Made by a program: the position numbers and the translations under genes | Origin: Streptomyces sp. NBC_01381 | GTDB taxonomy: Bacteria; Actinomycetota; Actinomycetes; Streptomycetales; Streptomycetaceae | Direction: 5' to 3' | Assembly: GCF_026340305.1 (NCBI RefSeq) | Contig: NZ_JAPEPI010000002.1 | Coordinates: forward strand, 3,472,001 to 3,536,000 | Length of the DNA stretch: 64,000 bases | Shown: positions 17,179 to 24,761 of the stretch, piece by piece | Position numbering within the stretch: the stretch's first letter is position 1 | Layout: each line of letters starts with the position of its first letter | Notes under the pieces: generated by a model | Database searches by the model: none | Told to the model about the DNA's origin: nothing | What the model saw: the letters and a program-made list of their open reading frames with translations, nothing else

Positions 17179-18092
17179 GGATTCTTCACCAGGTCGACTC
17201 GTTCACCCGGACCCCGTTCACGGGCAATCCCGCCGGGGTGGTCCTCGACGCGGACGGCATGACGGACGCCGACATGCTCGCGGTGGCGCGCGAGCTCAAC
17301 AACTCCGAGACGGCGTTCGTGCTGCCCCCTGACGGCGCCGATCACGACGTACGCGTCCGCTTCTTCACCCCGACGACGGAAGTGCCGACCTGCGGGCACG
17401 CCACCGTGGGCGCGCACTTCGCCAGGGCCGTCGAGTACGGGCTGCCGTCCGGCTCGCTGGTGCAGAAGACGGGCGGCGGGCTGCGCCAGCGGGTGGAGAT
17501 CATCCGTGACGGCGACGGTGACCGGGTGCGGATCGGGATGCACCAGGGGGCGGCCGACTTCGGGCCCGAGCTGGACGGCACCCAGGTGGACCGTCTGCTG
17601 CGGGCACTCGGTGCGACATCCGGCGACCTCGCGGACGACGGGCCCGTCCAGATCGTCTCGACCGGGCACTCCAAGGTCATCGTGGAGCTGTGCGACCGCG
17701 CCGCCGTGGACGGTCTGCGCCCCGACCCGGCCGCGCTGACGGCGCTCAGCCACGAGGTCGGCAGCAACGGCTGGTTCGTCTTCACCCGGGCCACCGGCGA
17801 GGCCCAACTCCTCACCTGGGCCCGGATGTTCGCCCCGGCGATCGGCATCGCCGAGGACCCGGTGACCGGCAACGGGCACGGCCCGCTCGGCGCCTACCTG
17901 GTGCACCACGGGATCGTGCCCGCACCGGGCGGGCGGCTCGACTTCACCGGCCGCCAAGGGGTGGCGATGGGACGGCCCGGTGAGGTCGGCGTATGGGTCG
18001 ACGTGCGGTCCTGCTCCCGGCGAGGCGGGGAACTCCTCGTCTCGATCACGGGCGACGCGACGACGGCGTTCCGCGCGCGACTGAACGCGTAA
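17175..18092 (+). CDS. PhzF-family isomerase/epimerase
   Basis: A 305-residue protein of the PhzF family (diaminopimelate-epimerase fold). The catalytic Glu is Glu45 in LNNSETAFVL, and the family N-terminus HQVDSFTRTPFTGNPAGVVLD and the second-half motif EDPVTGNGHGPLGAYLV are both present. PhzF converts dihydro-hydroxyanthranilate in phenazine synthesis; most homologues outside phenazine clusters have unknown substrates. No phenazine genes are present here, so the reaction is open. It starts at ATG 17175 within the stop of the RidA-like gene and is the last gene of the EamA-pepA operon. Confidence 0.88.
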   Translation: MRILHQVDSFTRTPFTGNPAGVVLDADGMTDADMLAVARELNNSETAFVLPPDGADHDVRVRFFTPTTEVPTCGHATVGAHFARAVEYGLPSGSLVQKTGGGLRQRVEIIRDGDGDRVRIGMHQGAADFGPELDGTQVDRLLRALGATSGDLADDGPVQIVSTGHSKVIVELCDRAAVDGLRPDPAALTALSHEVGSNGWFVFTRATGEAQLLTWARMFAPAIGIAEDPVTGNGHGPLGAYLVHHGIVPAPGGRLDFTGRQGVAMGRPGEVGVWVDVRSCSRRGGELLVSITGDATTAFRARLNA

Positions 18093-18107
18093 CGAAGGCG
18101 TGAGGAA

Positions 18108-18678
18108 TCACCCGCCGTCGCGTACGTCGATTCCTTCCAGTCCATCCAGGAAGTCGAGTACGCGGGCGTTGACCCGGTCCGCGTACTGGCCGGAGACGGC
18201 GTGCCGTCGCTGAAGAGAGCGGGCACCGGCAGGGCGGTCGTCGGCGGCGGCCACGCCCTGCCCGTCGACCCAGGCGAGGAACCGTGGCAGGGCCCACTCC
18301 TTCGGGCCCGGCACCAGGGTGGGGATGGTGCGGAGCACCGCGGCGTACGAGAGGCGGGCGAAGGTGTTGATCGGGTCGAGCAGGCTGACCGATGCGACCC
18401 GTTCGGGCGCGCGCACCGCCTGGTTGCAGGCCAGCCAGCCACCGGCAGAGACACCGAGCAGGTCGAGGGCGTACGCGGGCCTGCGCGCGGCCAGCGCGGG
18501 GATGTTCGGCGCCCAGGAGACCGCGGTGCAACCGGTAGGCCCGCACCTGCCCGTAGGCGGTCGGCATGTCGTGGGTGCGCGCCGGCTGGGGCAACTCCCG
18601 CATCCCCGCGCTGTACGCCTGCTCGAACAGGGCGTGCCCTGGCGGCGTGATGTAGCGACCCACGGCACTGCGAGGCAT
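18108..18678 (-). pseudogene. Alpha/beta hydrolase, broken by frame change and internal deletions
   Basis: Remains of an alpha/beta hydrolase. An ATG at 18678 with GGGGAG begins MPRSAVGRYITPPGHALFEQAY in one frame, up to about 18530. Similarity then continues in the next frame with PNIPALAARRPAYALDLLG, joined directly to VSAGGWLACNQAVRAPERVAS, which carries the nucleophile Ser of a G-x-S-x-G motif. Family members have about 40 residues between these blocks and an oxyanion-hole strand before them; both are absent. A final block (YADRVNARVLDFLDGLE) is also joined after missing sequence. It cannot give a working enzyme. It is divergent from a TetR gene with the same kind of damage, its probable former regulator. 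Confidence 0.75.
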
Positions 18679-18717
18679 CGGTCTCCCCTTTTTGAGACAC
18701 ACGGAGATACGGGCGCG

Positions 18718-19144
18718 ATGCCGAAGCAGGTCGACCACGAACAGCGCCGCGAGGAGATCGCCGCGGCGCTCTGCCGGATCGTCGCGCAGCGCGGCCTCGA
18801 AGCGGTGGGCATGCATGAGGTGGCCGCCGAGGCGGGGGTGTCGCCCGGGCGCGTACAGCACTGCTTCGTGAGCAAGGACGAGATGGTGCACCATGCCGCC
18901 GGCGCGCTGCGTGCGCAGGTCGACGCCCGGGTGCGCCGGAGCCTGGCCGCGCTGCCCCGCGCAGATCGCCGAAGCGGTAGACGGCGGCCTGCTGCGGGAC
19001 GGCGTCGACCCCGCCCCGGAGGCACGCATCCTGCCGGCCCTGACCGGCGGTCTCGCCTCAGACGTCCTGCGCGGTCAGTGCACGGCCGATGAGGCGCTCG
19101 CGCTGCTCGATCACCAGGTGGGGCGGCTGGTCGGCGACGTATGA
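18718..19144 (+). pseudogene. TetR-family regulator, middle deleted and frame changed
   Basis: The first 70 residues from ATG 18718 are a good TetR helix-turn-helix domain (REEIAAALCRIVAQRGLEAVGMHEVAAEAGVSPGRVQHCF, then SKDEMV). After RRSLAALP at about 18957 the frame loses similarity. A different frame then gives the last two family helices (QIAEAVDGGLLRDGVDPAPEARILPALTGGLA to HQVGRLVGDV, ending 19144). The ligand-binding core of about 80 residues is missing between these parts. The N-terminal HTH would still be translated with a nonsense tail. It is divergent from the decayed hydrolase. Confidence 0.75.
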
Positions 19145-19255
19145 CAAGGGCGGTTGACAAGGGCGACGTCCGAATCCCGCCAGCATCCGTGATCGCGGCA
19201 TCCCACTGTGGAGGTGGAACGAAAGCGAGCGAAAGCGAACGGAAGGGAGGCGACG

Positions 19256-19759
19256 ATGACCGCCTACACGACCATCACCAGCCCATTGGGCGAACTCCTG
19301 CTGGTGGGCGAGGAGACGAGCGACGGCACCACGCTGACGTCGCTGTCCGTGCCCGGCCAGAAGAACGCCCCTGCGGTGCGCGCCGACTGGCGGCACGCAC
19401 CCGACCGGTTCGCGGGCGTCGCCCGGCAGTTGGTCGCGTACTTCGCCGGTGAACTCACCGAGTTCGACATCGAGTTCACCCCCAGCGGCACGGAATTCCA
19501 GCGGCGGGTGTGGCGCGCCGTGGAGGACATCCCGTACGGCACGTCGACCACGTACGGCGCACTCGCCGAGCGGCTCGGGGTGGCCCGCGGGCGCGTGCAG
19601 GCCCTGGGCGCCGCGATCGGCGCGAACCCGCTCCTGATCGTGCGGCCCTGCCACCGCGTCATCGGCGCGGACGGCTCGCTGCGCGGCTACGCCGGCGGTG
19701 TGGAGCGCAAGGTTCAGCTCCTCACCCATGAGGGCGCCCTGCAGCCCACCCTCGTCTGA
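19256..19759 (+). CDS. ogt: Methylated-DNA-protein-cysteine methyltransferase
   Basis: A 167-168 residue DNA repair protein that removes O6-methyl (and O4-methyl) groups by transferring them to its own cysteine. The acceptor lies in PCHRVIGADG (Cys132), the Asn hinge in GANPLLIVRPCHR, and the helix-turn-helix DNA-binding arm in GTSTTYGALAERLGVARGRVQALGAAIGAN. Start at ATG 19256, 5 bases after GGGAGG; a longer frame from 19208 would add 16 charged residues without a ribosome-binding site. It opens a run of three alkylation-repair genes (with the 2OG-Fe(II) oxygenase and Ada-domain genes downstream). Confidence 0.92.
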   Translation: MTAYTTITSPLGELLLVGEETSDGTTLTSLSVPGQKNAPAVRADWRHAPDRFAGVARQLVAYFAGELTEFDIEFTPSGTEFQRRVWRAVEDIPYGTSTTYGALAERLGVARGRVQALGAAIGANPLLIVRPCHRVIGADGSLRGYAGGVERKVQLLTHEGALQPTLV

Positions 19760-19788
19760 CGCGCCCCGCAACCCGAAGGACCCGAACC

Positions 19789-20520
19789 ATGACCGCCACC
19801 ACGCGCCCCGCGAGCCGCGTCACGTCACGTGTCGACGCGGGGGACTGGTCCGAGCTGACCGCCGAGCTCGACGCGCACGGCCACGCACTCACCGGCCCGC
19901 TCCTGAGCGCGGGGGAGTGCCGTGGGCTCGCCGCCCTGTACGACGACGCCGACCGATTCCGCACCACCGTCGACATGGCCCGGCACCGCTTCGGCTCCGG
20001 CCAGTACCGCTACTTCACCCATGAACTGCCCAATCGTGTACGGGAGTTGAGGGAGGCCTTCTACCCCCGGCTGCTGCCCGTCGCCCGCGACTGGGCCGAG
20101 AAGCTCGGGAAGGCCGCACCCTGGCCGGACAGCCTGGAGGAATGGGTCGCGATGTGCCACGCGGCAGGCCAGTCCAAGTCCGCCCAGATCCTGCTGCGTT
20201 ACGGCCCCGGCGACTGGAACGCCCTGCACCGCGACGTGTTCGGCGACATGCTCTTCCCGCTCCAGGTCGTCATCGGCCTCGACACCCCCGGAACCGACTT
20301 CACCGGCGGCGAGTTCCTCATGACCGAGCAGCGCGCACGCGCCCAGTCACGCGGATCGGCCACGACCCTGCCGCGGGGGCACGGCCTGATCTTCACCACC
20401 CGCGACCGGCCCGTGGCCTCGAAGCGCGGGTGGTCGAACGCCCCCATGCGGCACGGCGTGAGCACCGTCCGTTCCGGGCGGCGGCGCACGCTCGGCCTGG
20501 TCTTCCACGACGCGGCGTGA
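19789..20520 (+). CDS. 2-oxoglutarate/Fe(II)-dependent oxygenase, AlkB-like context
   Basis: A 243-residue member of the 2OG-Fe(II) oxygenase superfamily. The Fe ligands fit His147-x-Asp149 (LHRDVFGD) and His222 (MRHGVSTV), with a following Arg (around 228-232) for the 2OG carboxylate. The strand order (PLQVVIGL, GGEFLMTEQRARAQSRG, LIFTTRDR) fits the double-stranded beta-helix. It is not classical AlkB by sequence; the neighbourhood (Ogt 29 bases upstream, Ada zinc domain overlapping its stop) argues for a DNA or RNA demethylation role, which is inference. The GTGA overlap at its end shows translational coupling to the next gene. Confidence 0.85.
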   Translation: MTATTRPASRVTSRVDAGDWSELTAELDAHGHALTGPLLSAGECRGLAALYDDADRFRTTVDMARHRFGSGQYRYFTHELPNRVRELREAFYPRLLPVARDWAEKLGKAAPWPDSLEEWVAMCHAAGQSKSAQILLRYGPGDWNALHRDVFGDMLFPLQVVIGLDTPGTDFTGGEFLMTEQRARAQSRGSATTLPRGHGLIFTTRDRPVASKRGWSNAPMRHGVSTVRSGRRRTLGLVFHDAA

Positions 20521-21449
20521 AGTCCCCCGGCACGTACACACTCTGCGGCCCGGACGGAAAGCCGTATCGCAGCGGCACACCCGGCACGCTGGGCGGACAC
20601 CGGCGCGGGCGCCTGTACGGACGCCTGGACTGCCCCTCCGCGCTGCGCGCCATCGCCCGCGGCGACTACGTCGCCCACCGGGTGTTCTTCGCCGACGAGG
20701 CGACCGCGATCGCCGCCGGACACCGGCCGTGCGCGGTCTGCCTGCCCGCCGCGTACGCCCGATGGAAAGCCCATACGACAGGCCGACACGGCAGCCCATA
20801 CGGCAGGCCGACACGGCAGCCCAGACGGCAGCCCAGACGGAAGGCCCCACACGGAAGGCGGCACGACCGCACCATGAGCATCCTCGAAGAACGGGAGCAC
20901 TCCCGCTCACCCCTCATCGCCGCCGCGGACCTGGCCGCCCACCCGGACCTGCCCGTTCCCCTCGCGCACACGGAAGCCGAACTCGCCGCCCTCATCGGCC
21001 TGTTGAGCCTCCCCAAGGCGCGGATCGAGACCGTCGTCATCGGGCACAGTCGAGATCCGGCCTCCCGGAGATCCGCCGCCGCGTTCGCCGCCGCCTGGAC
21101 GGCACGTGGCGGCACGGTTCTCGCGACGGTGCACTGGCCCGAGACGGCTGCCTCCTGGCTGCGCGCCGCGAACCGCCTGACCGCCGAACTGCCGCACGCC
21201 TGGGTGATGGCGGCCGCGCCCCTCGGCTTCGCCCAGCTCGCCCGGCGCCTGCGGCACTCCACCGCATGGGACCCCGCCCGCACCTATGCCTTCGGCTCCC
21301 TCGCGGACTCGCGGCTGCCCGCGCTCGCCGGTCCCGGCGTCCTTGACGGGCTGCGCGGTGCGAGCGCGGACGGCGCCACCTGGGACGTATGCCGGGGATG
21401 GGTCACCTCATACGCGCCGGTCAACTCCGCTCCCCGCTCGAACGGTTGA
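20517..21449 (+). CDS. Ada-type metal-binding domain fused in frame to a periplasmic-binding-like segment
   Basis: A 310-residue open frame from GTG 20517, which overlaps the oxygenase stop. Residues 1-85 form an Ada-type zinc/methyl-phosphotriester domain: LDCPSALRAIARGDYVAHRVFFADEATAIAAGHRPCAVCLP with Cys39, Cys72 and Cys75; the fourth Ada ligand position is not Cys here. Residues 86-118 are an Arg/Pro-rich linker encoded by tandem repeats (20770-20857). From ATG 20874 a second domain of about 190 residues (TVVIGHSRDPASRRSAAAFAAAWTARGG, WVMAAAPLGFAQLARRLR) looks like a fragment of a type-I periplasmic-binding fold, without signal peptide. Two separate genes joined by loss of a stop through repeat expansion is a likely origin. 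Confidence 0.7.
   Translation: MKSPGTYTLCGPDGKPYRSGTPGTLGGHRRGRLYGRLDCPSALRAIARGDYVAHRVFFADEATAIAAGHRPCAVCLPAAYARWKAHTTGRHGSPYGRPTRQPRRQPRRKAPHGRRHDRTMSILEEREHSRSPLIAAADLAAHPDLPVPLAHTEAELAALIGLLSLPKARIETVVIGHSRDPASRRSAAAFAAAWTARGGTVLATVHWPETAASWLRAANRLTAELPHAWVMAAAPLGFAQLARRLRHSTAWDPARTYAFGSLADSRLPALAGPGVLDGLRGASADGATWDVCRGWVTSYAPVNSAPRSNG
20770..20857 (+). repeat. Tandem repeat in the Ada-domain linker
   Basis: Two 25-base units (20770-20794 and 20795-20819) differ at one base. They are followed by two 12-base units (20820-20831, 20832-20843) and a degenerate 14-base unit (20844-20857), all built on CCCAYACGRCAG/GCCGACACGGCAG. It encodes a Gly/Arg/Pro-rich linker. The changing unit length suggests slippage. 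Confidence 0.85.
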
Positions 21450-21465
21450 CCTGTACTCTCGGGCG
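21446..21465 (+). promoter_or_regulatory. Candidate leaderless promoter of DUF574 copy 2
   Basis: TACTCT (21454-21459, TANNNT type) lies 6 bases before the ATG at 21466, with no Shine-Dalgarno sequence between. A TTGACC at 21446 is too close to be its -35 box. The spacing fits Streptomyces leaderless genes. Confidence 0.4.
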
Positions 21466-22251
21466 ATGAACGCAGAAGACGCCGACTTCCTCATCGACAC
21501 CAGCAAGCCCCACCCGGCCCGCGTCTACGACTGGCTGCTCGGCGGCAAGGACAACTACCTGGTCGATCAGGAGATGGGCGAGAAGCTGCCGCCCGAGGCG
21601 AGGGCCAACGCGGCACGGAACCGGGCGTTCATGCACCGTGCCGCCGCCTGGCTCGCGCACCACGGCGTCCGCCAGTTCCTCGACATCGGCACCGGCATCC
21701 CCACCGCGCCGAACCTGCACCAGATCGTCCAGGAGATCGCCCCCGCCTCCCGGGTCGTGTACGCCGACAACGACCCCATCGTGCTGCGCCACGCCGAAGC
21801 CCTCCTTGTCAGCACCCCGGAAGGCGCCACGGACTACATCCAGGCGGATGTGCGAAGCCCCGAGGCCATCCTCGACCACGCGCGCGAGTTCCTGGACTTC
21901 GGCAAGCCCGTCGCCCTGTCCCTCATCGCGCTGCTGCACTTCATCACCGACGACGAGGACCCGTGCGCCCTCACCCGCTCCCTCGTCGACGCCCTGCCGT
22001 CCGGCAGCTACCTGGTCCTCTCGCACGGCACCACCGACGAGCATCCCGAGCTCGTGGAGTCCGTCAAGAACACCTACCGGGAGGGCCAGGTGCCGCTGCG
22101 GATGCGGCGCCGCGAAGAGGTCGAGCCCTTCTTCGACGGCCTGGAGCTTGTCGCCCCGGGTCTGGTGACGGCGACGCACTGGTACCAGGAATCGCCCGCC
22201 CCGAAGGATGAGTTGAGCGGCTTCTACGTGGGCGTCGCCCGCGTCCCGTAA
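21466..22251 (+). CDS. SAM-dependent methyltransferase, DUF574 family (copy 2)
   Basis: A 261-residue DUF574 methyltransferase, the same length as the copy at 9593-10378 and clearly a paralogue: shared DTSKPHPARVYDWLLGGKDN (residues 10-29), FLDIGTGIPT (motif I) and VVYADNDPIVLRHAEALL. Differences are concentrated in the C-terminal third. It begins at ATG 21466, probably on a leaderless transcript. The frame is open upstream inside the previous gene, without family similarity. The substrate is unknown. Confidence 0.88.
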   Translation: MNAEDADFLIDTSKPHPARVYDWLLGGKDNYLVDQEMGEKLPPEARANAARNRAFMHRAAAWLAHHGVRQFLDIGTGIPTAPNLHQIVQEIAPASRVVYADNDPIVLRHAEALLVSTPEGATDYIQADVRSPEAILDHAREFLDFGKPVALSLIALLHFITDDEDPCALTRSLVDALPSGSYLVLSHGTTDEHPELVESVKNTYREGQVPLRMRRREEVEPFFDGLELVAPGLVTATHWYQESPAPKDELSGFYVGVARVP

Positions 22252-22325
22252 GGGAGGAGAACAGCCCCGACCTGCCCCGCGGCCCGCCTTTCCTTACGCT
22301 GGAAGCAGAGGTGAGGAGGGCCGTC

Positions 22326-23141
22326 ATGCCGGCCATCGCCGTGCACAAGGCAGCGCTGCGTGAGGGGCTCGTCCTTCCGTATGCCGAGGTGGGCGGCCCC
22401 TCGGGTGTGCCGGTCGTCCTGGTCCACGGCTATGCCGACTCCTGGTGGACGTTCGAGCCGCTGCTGCGGCGCATGCCCGCCTCGCTGCATGCGTACGCGC
22501 CCACGCAGCGAGGCCACGGAGACGCCGACAAGCCCCCGGACGGCTATCTCCCCGAGGACTTCGCCACCGACCTCGTCGCCTTCATGGACAGCGTGGGGAT
22601 CGAGCGCGCCGTGCTCGTCGGGGGTTCGAGCGGAGGGGTGCAGGCGCGCATCGTCGCGGGCCGCTATCCCGACCGGGTGGCAGGTCTCGTACTCCTGGGC
22701 GTCCCGGTCGCCCTCGCCGACAAGCCCGCAGCCGCCGAGCTCTGGGAAGCCGTACGGGACCTTGAGGACCCGGTGGACCGTGACTTCGTGGAGCGGTTCG
22801 CGCTCGGCATGACGGCCGAACCCGTCGCCCGCGGTTTCCTGGAGACCATCGTCGAGGAGAACCTGAAGGCACCCGCCCGTGTGTGGCGGGAGACGCTGCG
22901 CGGCCTCCTCGAAACCGATCTGCGTGCGACGCTGGCCGGGATCCTCGTCCCCACGCTGGCCGTCTGGGGCGACCAGGACCCGATCGTGACGCGCGCGGAG
23001 CAACAGACGGTCCTCGACACCGTCATCGGCTCCCGGCTGATCGTCTACGAGGGTGCGGGACACGTCGTGTACTGGGAAAGGCCGGAACGGGTGGTGCGGG
23101 ACATCGCGGACTTCGCGGACTTCGCCAAGAGCGCCGCCTGA
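22326..23141 (+). CDS. Alpha/beta-fold hydrolase
   Basis: A 271-residue cytosolic alpha/beta hydrolase. The oxyanion motif is VVLVHGYADSWWTFEPLL; the nucleophile elbow is GGSSGG (Ser near 106, a Gly/Ser variant of GxSxG); the acid is in VWGDQDPIV (Asp near 222); the catalytic His is in EGAGHVVYWERPERV (near 250). The substrate is unknown; the pattern resembles esterases and epoxide hydrolases of the lid-domain class. Start ATG 22326 has GAGGAGG 6 bases upstream; GTG 22311 is within that ribosome-binding site and is rejected. Confidence 0.88.
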   Translation: MPAIAVHKAALREGLVLPYAEVGGPSGVPVVLVHGYADSWWTFEPLLRRMPASLHAYAPTQRGHGDADKPPDGYLPEDFATDLVAFMDSVGIERAVLVGGSSGGVQARIVAGRYPDRVAGLVLLGVPVALADKPAAAELWEAVRDLEDPVDRDFVERFALGMTAEPVARGFLETIVEENLKAPARVWRETLRGLLETDLRATLAGILVPTLAVWGDQDPIVTRAEQQTVLDTVIGSRLIVYEGAGHVVYWERPERVVRDIADFADFAKSAA

Positions 23142-23305
23142 TCAGCGGCGGCCGGACCCCGGCCCCGCCGCGCTCGCAGGGATCGCTTGCGGATGCCATC
23201 GGCGTACGGGCGTGCTGTGCTGGCCATGGAGCGGCGGCCGCCACGCGGCGGCCCCCCCTCACATGCCTTTCATCGCACCCCCTCGTCACACAAGGAGCAG
23301 CTGCC

Positions 23306-23584
23306 ATGGCGATCTTCATGCACGCCTCCCTCCCGGGCACCACCACCGATCAGTACGACGCCCTCAACGCGAAGCTCCAGGAAACGCCAGAGATCTTCGA
23401 CGGCTGTATCGCCCACGTCTGTGTTCCGAGCAGCGACGGCCTGGACATCTACGACCTCTGGGAGTCCGAGCAGCACATGCAGGCGTTCACCGGGAAGCTG
23501 ATGCCCGTCGCCGAGGGACTCGGCATGTCCGGTCCCGGCGGACAGCCCAAGGTGGACTCCGTGCACAACTACTGGATTCCCTGA
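23306..23584 (+). CDS. Small dimeric alpha/beta-barrel (ABM-like) protein
   Basis: A 92-residue protein that looks like the antibiotic-biosynthesis-monooxygenase (dimeric ferredoxin-like) fold: strands MAIFMHASLPGTT and IAHVCVPSSDGLDIYDLWES separated by a helix, then a helix with QAFTGKLMPVAEGLG and a final strand with VDSVHNYWIP. Proteins of this size in Streptomyces mostly have unknown function; no cofactor residues are evident. AGGAG lies 8-9 bases before ATG 23306. A GC-rich hairpin follows 29 bases after the stop. Confidence 0.75.
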   Translation: MAIFMHASLPGTTTDQYDALNAKLQETPEIFDGCIAHVCVPSSDGLDIYDLWESEQHMQAFTGKLMPVAEGLGMSGPGGQPKVDSVHNYWIP

Positions 23585-23612
23585 GCCTGACCGTCGCGCC
23601 AGGCCGTTTGCC

Positions 23613-23631
23613 GTGCGGGCCCGGCCCGCAC
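23613..23631. terminator. Hairpin downstream of the ABM-like gene
   Basis: GTGCGGGC-CCG-GCCCGCAC is a perfect 8-base-arm hairpin between the stop at 23584 and the next start at 23648. No T run follows. Confidence 0.45.
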
Positions 23632-23647
23632 GGGCGACGATGGAGGC

Positions 23648-24748
23648 ATGGAGCGGACATCCCTCGGTGATGTCAGCACACCGGGACGCGTCGCCGCCCC
23701 CGACGAGGGCATCAGCGAGGAAGAGCTGGGCCTCGCGGCACGCAATCACGGGCTGCCGCTGGAAGCGCTGCGCTACGACGTCACACCGCCCGGCCTCCAC
23801 TACGTACTGGTCCACTACGACATCCCCGCGGCCGACGCGGACACCTGGCGGCTCTCCGTCGGCGGACAGGTCCGTACGCCCCTGGAACTGAGCCTCGCGG
23901 AACTGCGGGCGCTGCCGGCCGTCACCCACCGGGTCACGATGGAGTGCGCGGGCAACGGCCGCGCCCGGCTGAGCCCGCGCCCGGTCAGCCAGCCCTGGCT
24001 GGTGGAGGCGGTGGGCACCGCCGACTGGACGGGCGTACCGCTGCGGACGGTGCTCGCGGCCACTGGGGTCGAGGACAGCGCGGTCGAGGCCGTCTTCACC
24101 GGCGCGGACCACGGAGTCGAGCGCGGCGTCGAGCAGGACTACCGGCGCAGCCTGCAACTCCCCGTGGACGCGGACGTGCTGCTCGCGTACGCGATGAACG
24201 GCGGCCCGCTGCCGCCCCAGCACGGCTACCCGCTGAGGCTCGTCGTCCCCGGCTGGTACGGCATGGCGCACGTCAAGTGGCTCCGCCAGATTGAACTGAC
24301 CGATTCCCCGTTCACCGGCTTCCAGCAGGCCGTGGCGTACCAGTTCCGGCAGTCCCCGGACGACCCCGGCGAGCCCGTCACCCGGATCGCCCCGCGCGCC
24401 CTCCTGGTCCCGCCCGGCTTCCCGGACTTCATGTCACGCGTACGAGTCGTGCGCCCCGGACCCGTCGATCTTGCGGGACGCGCCTGGTCGGGATACGGGC
24501 CGGTCACCCGGGTCGAGGTCAGCGCCGACGACGGCCGCACCTGGACCGACGCCGAGGTCGCCGGACGGGGCCCGCACCGCTGGGGATGGCAGGCCTGGCA
24601 CACCACGTGGCACGCGACGGCGGGCAGGCACACCCTGACCGTCCGGGCATCCGACGCCGACGGCCGCACCCAGCCCCTCGAACAGCCCTGGAACCGGGGA
24701 GGCTTCGGCAACAACCTCGTGCAACGCGTCCCTGTCCTGTGCCGCTGA
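23648..24748 (+). CDS. Sulfite oxidase-family molybdopterin enzyme
   Basis: A 366-residue protein with the sulfite-oxidase molybdopterin fold (residues 45-230) and the C-terminal dimerisation domain (240-366). The Mo-ligand cysteine is Cys100 in TMECAGNGR. Other conserved blocks are WGxxxL-like WLVEAVGTADWTGVPLRTVL, YRRSLQLPVDADVLLAYAMNGGPLPPQHGYPLRL and GWYGMAHVKWLRQIEL. It has no signal peptide or haem domain, so it is a plant/bacterial-type enzyme acting in the cytosol; the electron acceptor is not known. The Shine-Dalgarno GGAGG is only 1 base from ATG, so translation may be leaderless. A second, shorter relative is at 31948-32472. Confidence 0.9.
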   Translation: MERTSLGDVSTPGRVAAPDEGISEEELGLAARNHGLPLEALRYDVTPPGLHYVLVHYDIPAADADTWRLSVGGQVRTPLELSLAELRALPAVTHRVTMECAGNGRARLSPRPVSQPWLVEAVGTADWTGVPLRTVLAATGVEDSAVEAVFTGADHGVERGVEQDYRRSLQLPVDADVLLAYAMNGGPLPPQHGYPLRLVVPGWYGMAHVKWLRQIELTDSPFTGFQQAVAYQFRQSPDDPGEPVTRIAPRALLVPPGFPDFMSRVRVVRPGPVDLAGRAWSGYGPVTRVEVSADDGRTWTDAEVAGRGPHRWGWQAWHTTWHATAGRHTLTVRASDADGRTQPLEQPWNRGGFGNNLVQRVPVLCR

Positions 24749-24761
24749 CCGACTTATCGAC

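Noticed and set aside
20770..20857. CRISPR array
   Set aside because: The units are directly adjacent without unique spacers and are translated in a coding frame; a simple tandem repeat.
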